Below are positions 1-4,809 of a stretch of DNA of 5,159 nucleotides, one piece after another; positions within the stretch are counted from its first letter, which is position 1; every line of letters starts with the position of its first letter. The DNA comes from Candidatus Nomurabacteria bacterium (lineage in GTDB: Bacteria; Patescibacteriota; Minisyncoccia; Phycocordibacterales; UBA9973). A program made the position numbers and the translations under genes. Below the pieces are notes generated by a model. It saw only the letters and a list, made by a program, of their open reading frames with translations. It had not been told where the DNA came from and did not search any database. The stretch covers positions 1 through 5,159 of the forward strand of contig CALRFE010000054.1 in NCBI GenBank assembly GCA_943356425.1, written 5' to 3'.

Positions 1-30
1 GCATTGACCTCAAATAATTTTTTAAAAAAT

Positions 31-66
31 AAAATAGTCTGTTACAAATTCGTAACAGACTATTTT
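31..66. terminator. Bidirectional rho-independent terminator
   Basis: A perfect 15-bp inverted repeat (31-45 pairs with 52-66) encloses a 6-base loop, AAATTC. The inner stem is AGTCTGTTAC / GTAACAGACT, and the outer pairs are A/T. On the minus strand the stem is followed by TTTTATTTTTT, an excellent U-tract, and it starts 14 bases beyond the stop codon of the leftward gene, so it very probably ends that transcript. On the plus strand it is followed by only a short T run, so it could also end a rightward gene lying off the left edge. Confidence 0.85.
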
Positions 67-79
67 TAGTTCGTATATA

Positions 80-1411
80 TTATATTTTTAAAACACCAGC
101 CTTGGATTGTGCGCCTGCTGCAAGCTTTTCTTTGTGTATGAAGCTCGCTTTCACCCATACTTCTTTGCGGATGGTTCCGTCAGGATTCCTGTATCTTCGT
201 GGGTGTCGCATCCTCGGATGCGGACTTTTTCCTGAACCTTGCACATACACTGCTTTTGTTTCTCCTTTATGCCGTTTCATCTTCAAGAAGTCCACTGAAT
301 TTTCCGGTACTTCATACCACTCGTAGTTCTCAATTTCCGGAAGTGCTGTAGTAGATGCTGTCGGTGTTTCCTCCGCGATGCTTTCTTGATCAGTGTCGAG
401 TGTCACTTCTATTGCGGACAGGGGTGCTATGGTGTCTCGTGCTTCAGCAACGACTTTACAAAAACCGTTCAATAAGGAAATAAACTTCATCAAAAAACTG
501 CTTCCATTTCGGGGTTCGCTTCCTACATTGAGAAAATTTACCCCAAGTAATGAGTACTCTTCTTTTTCAATATCGAAAAAATTTGTCGAAAACAGTAATT
601 GTGAGAAGTTGAAATTGGTAAAACTGGTTTCAAGTGCAGCCTCGAGCTTGTCAACTTCTTTTAATGATTTTCCCATTTTGCGCACTGATTTCTGGCTTTT
701 GTTTTTTGCGTACATAATTTTGTGCGCTTTATCCATGAGAGAAATCATTTTTTCCACACGCAAAATGTCATCTTCCGAATAGCAGTGGTCACTTATTTCA
801 TTAGGTATCATAAAAATACCAATAGTGTTTTCTTTTCGATTGATGATAATGTTCTTGAAAGATATGGTTGCTGATCTACTCTCGAAAGTAACTTGACATA
901 CAAGCGGAGTTCCGAGTTCAAGCAGGAAATTATCATACGGTAAGCTATTCAGGTAATTTGTGCCGTCTTCCGTGAAAGGATGGATCAATGGGATCAGGTC
1001 TGGCTTGTTAATAACACATACTTTTTTTGTGATTGCCCATTCACCCAGAAAAAACGGTATCTCATGCGCTGAGGACAAATTTTCAAGAGCAAACCCCATT
1101 CGTCCATCTCTGTTTTTTGATTCAAGCACTTGCGGAATACGAGGTAGAAAATCATCAAAATTCTTTTCTTGTAACGGCTGCGTATTTTTTGATTCAAGTA
1201 ATGTTCTGAGTGTTTTATATTCAGGTATTGCTTTTGCCAAACAATGTATGTCGTTTACTTCGCTTCCTGTTGTTGGTTTTTTGTAATCAGTTGCTGGTCC
1301 ATTACCAAATGCATCCAACACAAGATGTTGTAAATACATAAACGAGACAGAAGTATTCCAATCTTCCCAAAAGAGAAGTACATCTTCGAGTATTTTAAGG
1401 TCGTGTTTCAT
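80..1411 (-). CDS. Uncharacterised protein with AcrVA2-like C-terminal tail
   Basis: This 443-residue cytoplasmic protein has no signal peptide or membrane segment. Its biochemical function is not recognised. Residues 1-240 look like a compact globular domain with a conserved-looking LPYDNFLLEL segment near 157-166. Residues about 240-330 are mostly helical, 331-360 are a low-complexity Thr/Glu/Ala linker, and 366-424 form a basic tail. The tail carries GSGKSPHPRMRHPRRYRNP (392-410) and then VWVKASF (418-424). That pattern, S-P-x-P/H-x-R-R-x-H/P-x-R-x followed by a V/K-W-V-x-x-x-F/V strand, is shared from memory with the C-terminus of AcrVA2, an anti-CRISPR that lowers Cas12a mRNA during translation, and with many plasmid and phage hypothetical proteins. 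The resemblance is a family hint only, and no CRISPR locus is in the window. The gene stands alone, is divergent from the helicase, has its own promoter and ends at the hairpin at 31-66. It is AT-richer than the helicase, which would fit accessory origin. The start at 1411 is the first ATG downstream of the promoter and has no Shine-Dalgarno sequence. Confidence 0.8.
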   Translation of the reverse strand: MKHDLKILEDVLLFWEDWNTSVSFMYLQHLVLDAFGNGPATDYKKPTTGSEVNDIHCLAKAIPEYKTLRTLLESKNTQPLQEKNFDDFLPRIPQVLESKNRDGRMGFALENLSSAHEIPFFLGEWAITKKVCVINKPDLIPLIHPFTEDGTNYLNSLPYDNFLLELGTPLVCQVTFESRSATISFKNIIINRKENTIGIFMIPNEISDHCYSEDDILRVEKMISLMDKAHKIMYAKNKSQKSVRKMGKSLKEVDKLEAALETSFTNFNFSQLLFSTNFFDIEKEEYSLLGVNFLNVGSEPRNGSSFLMKFISLLNGFCKVVAEARDTIAPLSAIEVTLDTDQESIAEETPTASTTALPEIENYEWYEVPENSVDFLKMKRHKGETKAVYVQGSGKSPHPRMRHPRRYRNPDGTIRKEVWVKASFIHKEKLAAGAQSKAGVLKI

Positions 1412-1431
1412 TTGTTAAAAAGTTTTTTAGT

Positions 1432-1459
1432 ATTTTAACATAATATCAGATTTTGTCAA
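1432..1459 (-). promoter_or_regulatory. Promoter of the AcrVA2-like gene
   Basis: On the minus strand a perfect -35 box TTGACA (1459-1454) is followed after 16 bases by TAAAAT (1437-1432), five of six matches to the -10 consensus. Transcription would start near 1425, giving a leader of about 14 bases before the ATG at 1411. It is the only classical two-box promoter noticed in the window. It sits back to back with the helicase promoter. Confidence 0.6.
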
Positions 1460-1492
1460 ATATTATTTTTCATCAAAAATTCATCTTCATTC

Positions 1493-1501
1493 TGGTATGC
1501 T
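1493..1501 (+). promoter_or_regulatory. Extended -10 promoter of the helicase
   Basis: TGGTATGCT is a TGn extended -10 element, with TATGCT at 1496-1501. No good -35 lies 16-18 bases upstream, which extended -10 promoters do not need. The start site would be near 1508, leaving a leader of about 26 bases before the ATG at 1534 that contains no Shine-Dalgarno motif. The 12-mer TCATTCTGGTAT (1487-1498) recurs exactly at the promoter of the winged-helix gene (3991-4002). Confidence 0.5.
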
Positions 1502-1533
1502 ACAATTACCACACAAAATATCTTTAAATCACT

Positions 1534-3240
1534 ATGACCCAACAACAAGCCCTTGCCATTATGAAGACCGGAGTCAATATTTACCTGACGGGACAAGCAG
1601 GTAGCGGTAAGACCTATGTGCTCAATCAATACATCCGCTATCTCCGCGAGCATGATATTTCAGTTGCGATCACTGCTTCGACTGGTATTGCCGCAACACA
1701 TATGAATGGCATGACCGTGCATGCTTTTTCTGGTATCGGTATTCGTGATTCACTTTCCGAATATGATCTTGATACTATTTTGCAAAAATCATATCTTGCA
1801 TCGCGTTTTTCCAAAGCGCGTGTTTTGATCATTGATGAAGTCTCGATGCTCTCTGCGAGGACTTTTGACATGATCGACCGCGTCGCGCGCGCATTCAAAG
1901 GAAACAGCCAGCCGTTCGGCGGAATGCAAGTCATTCTTTCTGGTGATTTTTTTCAATTACCGCCGATCGTCAGACGCGCAGTTCTTTCAAGTGAAGATAT
2001 GAGCCAAGATGACAGCGAAGTATCACAAGCTTCAAAAGATATGATCATGTATTCAGACGCGTGGAAAAGCATGAAGCCGGCGATCTGCTATCTTTCTGAA
2101 CAACACCGACAAAATGATACGTTGCTCTTAAATATTTTAAATGGCATCCGCGCGAATGCGATCACTGACACGCACCTCGGACATATTACGGGGCGCCTTG
2201 ATGCTGATTTCAAAAATATCGAACCCACAAAACTCTACACGCACAACGTCGATGTCGATGCGATCAACCACGCCGAACTTGCAAAACTTTCCGGCAAACA
2301 ACAATCGTATGAAATGTCGCACAAAGGACGCGATGTGCTCGTCGAGAGTCTTAAAAAAAGCTGTCTTGCACCAGAGACGCTCGTGCTCAAAGAGGGTGCA
2401 AAAGTGCTCTTCATAAAGAACAATCCTGAAAAAGGCTATGCGAATGGTACACGCGGTGTTGTGTCGGGATTTCTTGCAAACAAGACGCCCGTGGTGATGT
2501 TGGCCGATGGCAGAAAAATCGAAGTGTCTCCCGAATCTTGGCGCATCGAAGATGATGGCAAAGTTAAAGCAGAGCTCTCTCAACTACCGCTCCGGCTTGC
2601 TTGGGCGATTACGATCCATAAGAGCCAGGGAATGTCCTTGGATGCAGCTGAAATTGATCTTTCAAAGACATTCGCGCATGGCATGGGCTACGTCGCGCTC
2701 TCACGCGTACGCACGCTTGCGGGAATTCGTCTCGTCGGATTTCACCCGCGCTCGCTCTCAGTTGATCCAAATATTTTGACATTTGACGAGACGCTCCAGA
2801 TCGAGAGCGAAGACAACGAAAAACTTTTTGGAAAGCTAAGTCCGGCTGAACAACAAAAACTCGAAGAAGATTTTATTATCCGCGCTGGTGGCAGTATTAA
2901 AAAAGTGAAGCTCGGAAGCGCTGGTACGAAAGAAAAAATCCCGACAACGGTGCTTACGAAAGCGCTCATCGAAGAAGGGAAGACCATTCCCGAAATTGCA
3001 CAAATCCGCGGATTTGGAGAGGGAACCATTATTGATCATATTGAAAAACTTATGGCAGCGGGCGAGGAAATTAACATCGAATATTTAAAACCAAAAACAG
3101 AACACATAAAACTCGTCGCAAAACACATCGCAAAGTCCGAAGGCAAATTATCTCCAATTAAATCCGCGCTCGATAAAGCTGGCACACCGCTTTCTTTCGA
3201 CGAAATCCGTCTGGCGCGATTGTTTGTGGATAAATCATAA
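1534..3240 (+). CDS. PIF1-like superfamily 1B DNA helicase with C-terminal HTH_40 domain
   Basis: This is a 568-residue ATP-dependent DNA helicase of the PIF1/RecD2 group (SF1B), enzymes that move 5'-3' on single-stranded DNA and remove forks, R-loops, G-quadruplexes or recombination intermediates. Visible motifs are Walker A GQAGSGKT (20-27), motif Ia TASTGIAAT (48-56), Walker B LIIDEVSM (98-105), motif III GDFFQLPPI (137-145), SEQHRQ with its conserved arginine (188-193), NGTRGVV (304-310), AWAITIHKSQGMSLD (356-370) and motif VI YVALSRVRT (386-394). The set is complete, so the enzyme should be active. After the helicase core (to about 415) and a charged linker comes a helix-turn-helix domain of the RecQ C-terminal HTH_40 type (about 465-565). 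Its hallmarks are KTIPEIAQIRGFGEGTIIDHI and KLSPIKSALDKAGTPLSFDEIRLARLF. The start at 1534 puts Walker A at residue 20, usual for the family. The two downstream genes may be read through from it. The exact role (replication, repair or competence) cannot be told from sequence. Confidence 0.95.
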   Translation: MTQQQALAIMKTGVNIYLTGQAGSGKTYVLNQYIRYLREHDISVAITASTGIAATHMNGMTVHAFSGIGIRDSLSEYDLDTILQKSYLASRFSKARVLIIDEVSMLSARTFDMIDRVARAFKGNSQPFGGMQVILSGDFFQLPPIVRRAVLSSEDMSQDDSEVSQASKDMIMYSDAWKSMKPAICYLSEQHRQNDTLLLNILNGIRANAITDTHLGHITGRLDADFKNIEPTKLYTHNVDVDAINHAELAKLSGKQQSYEMSHKGRDVLVESLKKSCLAPETLVLKEGAKVLFIKNNPEKGYANGTRGVVSGFLANKTPVVMLADGRKIEVSPESWRIEDDGKVKAELSQLPLRLAWAITIHKSQGMSLDAAEIDLSKTFAHGMGYVALSRVRTLAGIRLVGFHPRSLSVDPNILTFDETLQIESEDNEKLFGKLSPAEQQKLEEDFIIRAGGSIKKVKLGSAGTKEKIPTTVLTKALIEEGKTIPEIAQIRGFGEGTIIDHIEKLMAAGEEINIEYLKPKTEHIKLVAKHIAKSEGKLSPIKSALDKAGTPLSFDEIRLARLFVDKS

Positions 3241-3245
3241 TTTTG

Positions 3246-3254
3246 TGTCATACT
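3246..3254 (+). promoter_or_regulatory. Possible extended -10, leaderless promoter for the lysine-rich ORF
   Basis: TGTCATACT fits an extended -10 (TG, one base, then CATACT at 3249-3254). The expected start site, 7 bases past the hexamer, falls on the A of the ATG at 3261, which would give a leaderless mRNA. There is no ribosome binding site in the 20 bases between the helicase stop and this ATG, which is consistent. The match is short and could be chance. Confidence 0.35.
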
Positions 3255-3260
3255 AGATCT

Positions 3261-3389
3261 ATGAACAAAAAAATCAAAAAAGCAGAAGCAAAGCTCTTGA
3301 GTAAGTCTCTTCCAAAAGTCGAAGCAAAAATGAAATTCACGGTCAAAAATCCTCCGAATCTCAAACCAAAGAATAAAAGAGCGAAATAA
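3261..3389 (+). CDS. Lysine-rich 42-residue mini-protein, unknown
   Basis: The ORF starts with ATG and stops with TAA, encoding 42 residues with 14 Lys, 1 Arg and only 2 Glu, for a net charge near +13. The N-terminal half (MNKKIKKAEAKLLSKSL) could form an amphipathic helix. The C-terminal half (NPPNLKPKNKRAK) is Pro/Lys-rich and probably disordered. There is no signal peptide, cysteine or known domain. Such composition suits nucleic-acid or ribosome binding, but that is inference only. It lies 20 bases after the helicase stop and 3 bases before the next ATG, so the three genes could share a transcript. The frame fills the gap neatly and mixes AAA/AAG, GAA and CTC codons like its neighbours, which favours a real gene. 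The chance-ORF alternative remains open because A-rich DNA easily yields lysine codons. Confidence 0.5.
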   Translation: MNKKIKKAEAKLLSKSLPKVEAKMKFTVKNPPNLKPKNKRAK

Positions 3390-3392
3390 TAT

Positions 3393-3920
3393 ATGAAAAA
3401 TATTTTATACATTTTACTTGCAATCGTAATCATCGGCGGGGGAGTTTTTGCGTTTAGAAAAAAAACTGCGCCAGTGATCGAGGGAGTTATTCCAAGTTAT
3501 AAGGACGCAACATATCAGATCGACGGAACGGCAATTGCGCTCAAAGACGGTGCTTCGGAAACGGAAGCCGCCCCGGGTTCTACTTCAAAAATCGTTACAA
3601 AATATTTTGGCAATGAAGCGCGTGGAGATGTGAACGGCGATGGCACAGAAGATGTCGCATTTCTTTTGACTCAAACGAACGGCGGAACCGGAACATTTTA
3701 TTACACAGCCGTCGCGCTCAAAACTGATACGGGTTACCAAGGTACGAACGGGATTCTTTTAGGCGATCGCATTGCTCCGCAAACGACTGAGATCAAAGAT
3801 GGGAAAATAATCGTCAACTACGCCGATCGCAAACCCGGCGAGCCTATGACCACCGATCCTTCTGTCGGCATCTCCAAAAATTTCCAAGTCGCAGGCATTG
3901 TGCTTTCAGAAGTTAAATAA
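3393..3920 (+). CDS. Membrane-anchored exported hypothetical protein with Ca-binding-like loop
   Basis: This is a 175-residue protein of unknown function. Residues 4-21 (ILYILLAIVIIGGGVFAF) form one hydrophobic segment, followed by FRKK and a polar remainder. There is no cysteine at the segment's end, so it is not a lipoprotein. An N-terminal anchor with the bulk outside the membrane, or a cleaved signal peptide, is possible. The positive cluster after the segment (RKK) leaves topology uncertain. The exposed part is rich in Gly, Thr and Asp and likely beta-rich. It holds GDVNGDGTEDVAFLL (78-92), a D-x-N-x-D-G-x-x-D loop like those that bind calcium in dockerin, EF-hand and FG-GAP/VCBS-type repeats. 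Only one such loop is present. The gene begins 3 bases after the mini-protein's stop. The weak purine stretch AAAGAG about 13 bases upstream is the only ribosome-site candidate, so translational coupling is plausible. Proteins of this style are common in Parcubacteria genomes. Confidence 0.8.
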   Translation: MKNILYILLAIVIIGGGVFAFRKKTAPVIEGVIPSYKDATYQIDGTAIALKDGASETEAAPGSTSKIVTKYFGNEARGDVNGDGTEDVAFLLTQTNGGTGTFYYTAVALKTDTGYQGTNGILLGDRIAPQTTEIKDGKIIVNYADRKPGEPMTTDPSVGISKNFQVAGIVLSEVK

Positions 3921-3992
3921 TTTTCCCAATATTTACGGTGTTTCCTATTTTTTCATAATATCCTTATATAATCTTCGTATTTATTTCATATC

Positions 3993-4020
3993 ATTCTGGT
4001 ATTCTGCAGAATATTAGAAT
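3993..4020. promoter_or_regulatory. Palindromic operator, copy 1 (candidate)
   Basis: This 28-bp dyad is centred between 4006 and 4007, with 12 of 14 pairs matching. The core TATTCTGCAGAATA (4000-4013) is a perfect palindrome, flanked by ATTCT and AGAAT arms, and the only mismatches are the two pairs between arm and core. Its length and symmetry fit a site for a dimeric winged-helix regulator, and the next gene encodes one. The dyad overlaps the extended -10 promoter, so binding would block RNA polymerase. A second copy lies at 4317-4346. Confidence 0.65.
3997..4005 (+). promoter_or_regulatory. Extended -10 promoter of the winged-helix gene
   Basis: TGGTATTCT (TG plus TATTCT at 4000-4005) lies inside the left half of the palindrome. 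Transcription would start near 4012, about 24 bases before the ATG at 4036. No -35 is seen at the expected distance. A perfect TATAAT at 3967-3972 is an alternative -10, but it lacks both TG and a recognisable -35. Confidence 0.5.
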
Positions 4021-4035
4021 AATGAAATAAACACT

Positions 4036-4314
4036 ATGAAGAAAATTAAAACAAGCAGGCAGTTGGAGCGGCATTTTAAAGGCGTGGCGAATCATCGACG
4101 GATTGATATTCTTTTAATTGTAAATAATTCACAAGGTATCAGTTTGGATGGAATTGCTGTAAGGCTCAAAGGAAATTTTAAAACAATTTCTGAGCATACA
4201 AGAAAGCTCGTTCAGTCGGGTTTGATTAATAAGAAATATAAAGGGACAACAGTAACGCATTTTCTTTCTCCGTACGGACAGACTTTTGTAAAATTTATCA
4301 GATCATTCTATTAA
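4036..4314 (+). CDS. Small winged-helix (ArsR-like) transcriptional regulator
   Basis: This 92-residue DNA-binding protein is essentially one winged helix-turn-helix domain. Helix 1 spans about 18-31 (ANHRRIDILLIVNN), helix 2 about 36-44 (SLDGIAVRL), and the recognition helix about 47-61 (NFKTISEHTRKLVQS). A beta-hairpin wing follows at 62-77 (GLINKKYKGTTVTHF), then a short C-terminal helix ending in FIRSFY that could support dimerisation. The pattern H-x-x-R-I-x-I-L and the K-T-I-S-E-H-x-R-K-L recognition helix are typical of ArsR-family folds. There is no cysteine, so the metal-sensing CxC site of SmtB/ArsR is absent and no ligand can be named. The ATG has no Shine-Dalgarno sequence. The gene is bracketed by two near-identical palindromes, one over its promoter and one 2 bp after its stop, which strongly suggests autoregulation and control of the following TfoX_N gene. 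It is markedly AT-rich compared with the helicase. Confidence 0.85.
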   Translation: MKKIKTSRQLERHFKGVANHRRIDILLIVNNSQGISLDGIAVRLKGNFKTISEHTRKLVQSGLINKKYKGTTVTHFLSPYGQTFVKFIRSFY

Positions 4315-4316
4315 AC

Positions 4317-4346
4317 TATTCTTATATTCTGCAGAATACCAGAATA
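4317..4346. promoter_or_regulatory. Palindromic operator, copy 2 (candidate)
   Basis: This 30-bp dyad is centred between 4331 and 4332, with 13 of 15 pairs matching and the same TATTCTGCAGAATA core (4325-4338). Reverse-complemented, its central 28 bp match copy 1 at 27 positions. In direct orientation four positions differ. It starts 2 bases after the regulator's stop and ends on the A of the ATG at 4346. On the plus strand TATTCT (4325-4330) could act as a -10 for the TfoX_N gene but lacks the TG extension. The TGGTATTCT form faces leftward here. Confidence 0.65.
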
Positions 4347-4360
4347 TGAACGTAAAAATT

Positions 4361-4726
4361 ATGTCGAAAGATACTTCATACGTCGAATATGTCGTTCATG
4401 ATGTGCTCGGGCATATTTCCGGTATTACCGCAAAAGCAATGTTCTCCGGCTGGGGGATCTATTTAGACGGAGCTATTATTGCCATTATTGCCGATGGAGA
4501 GCTCTATTTTAAGGCAAATAAGGAGCTAAAGGAGAAATACAAGCAAGATGGTTATTATCCAGTTACCTATGATCGTAAGGGCAAAGGTCGCGTTTCAAAG
4601 GACGGTACGCGACATGATTTCGCTAAATCAGAGATGAATTATCTGAGCGTCAAAGCGGAAGATCTTGAAAACAGAGAAGAGATTTCCCGACGGGTCGAGG
4701 AATCTTACTCCTTGAGCATTAGGTAG
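4361..4726 (+). CDS. TfoX N-terminal-domain protein
   Basis: This is a single TfoX_N domain of about 121 residues. TfoX/Sxy in gammaproteobacteria switches on competence genes with CRP. Stand-alone N-domains like this one are widespread and mostly uncharacterised, so no competence role can be claimed. Family signs, counted from the ATG at 4361, are MSKDTSYVEYVVHDVLGHI (1-19), the conserved AKAMFSGWGIYLDGAIIAII (24-43), ADGELYFKAN (44-53), the Y-x-P-V-T-Y segment (65-70) and MNYLSVKAEDL (92-102), followed by a C-terminal helix. The TfoX C-terminal domain is missing. I prefer 4361 because MSKD is the usual family N-terminus and because the in-frame ATG at 4346, which would add MNVKI, overlaps the palindrome. 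With a start site near 4337 the leader would be about 24 bases. Neither ATG has a Shine-Dalgarno sequence. The gene lies 46 bases after the winged-helix gene (31 from the upstream ATG), so co-transcription is likely. Confidence 0.85.
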   Translation: MSKDTSYVEYVVHDVLGHISGITAKAMFSGWGIYLDGAIIAIIADGELYFKANKELKEKYKQDGYYPVTYDRKGKGRVSKDGTRHDFAKSEMNYLSVKAEDLENREEISRRVEESYSLSIR

Positions 4727-4742
4727 CGTCTTTCCTTAGGGG

Positions 4743-4751
4743 TGGTATACT
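4743..4751 (+). promoter_or_regulatory. Extended -10 promoter of the SWIB gene
   Basis: TGGTATACT is a textbook extended -10 (TG, G, TATACT at 4746-4751), 16 bases after the TfoX_N stop. No -35 is evident. The start site would be near 4758, leaving a leader of about 52 bases, longer than the others here, which contains the hairpin at 4774-4792. Confidence 0.6.
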
Positions 4752-4773
4752 ATGGGGGAGCATTATTAATAGC

Positions 4774-4792
4774 CCTGGCAAGCATTGTCAGG
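4774..4792 (+). promoter_or_regulatory. Leader stem-loop upstream of the SWIB gene
   Basis: CCTGGCA (4774-4780) pairs with TGTCAGG (4786-4792) across a 5-base AGCAT loop, giving seven pairs, one of them G-U in RNA. It lies mid-leader and ends 17 bases before the ATG. No T-tract follows, so it is not a terminator. It could be an operator dyad or an RNA structure that affects translation or stability. Confidence 0.4.
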
Positions 4793-4809
4793 ATCAAATA
4801 TAAAATTAT

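Larger units (their letters stand above)
3980..4031. repeat. Nested inverted repeat upstream of the winged-helix gene
   Basis: An outer perfect 10-bp pair, TTTATTTCAT (3980-3989) and ATGAAATAAA (4022-4031), encloses the 28-bp palindrome at 3993-4020. The outer pair is 2 bases out of register with the inner dyad (three bases between them on the left, one on the right). The structure ends 4 bases before the ATG at 4036, so transcripts starting near 4012 carry only its right half. It could be an enlarged operator, or a cruciform-prone element in very AT-rich DNA. Confidence 0.55.

Noticed and set aside
393..782. Plus-strand 129-residue ORF inside the leftward gene
   Set aside because: It is antisense to a longer, coherent 443-residue frame with promoter and terminator. 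It is Ser/Phe-rich, as expected of a shadow.
80..1411. Annotating the leftward gene outright as an anti-CRISPR
   Set aside because: Only the basic C-terminal tail resembles AcrVA2, the N-terminal body does not, and no CRISPR or phage context is visible in the window.
2137..2583. Minus-strand 148-residue ORF inside the helicase gene
   Set aside because: It lies entirely inside a helicase frame with all motifs intact, is rich in His, Cys and Phe, and has no family resemblance.
3248..3433. Minus-strand hydrophobic ORF of 61 residues
   Set aside because: It is antisense to the lysine-rich ORF and the membrane protein's start. Lysine codons on one strand give Phe/Leu codons on the other, so this is a composition shadow.
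3393..3458. Lipoprotein signal on the membrane-anchored protein
   Set aside because: The hydrophobic segment is followed by FRKK with no cysteine, so no lipobox exists.
3993..4346. Inverted copies as terminal repeats of a mini transposable element or an invertible DNA segment
   Set aside because: No target-site duplication is seen outside the copies, no recombinase or transposase is nearby, each copy is itself a palindrome, and the upstream copy holds a promoter. Operators explain the data more simply.
4752..4769. Five-codon leader peptide ORF (MGEHY) before the SWIB gene
   Set aside because: Its ATG lies upstream of the predicted transcription start near 4758, and it has no attenuator features.
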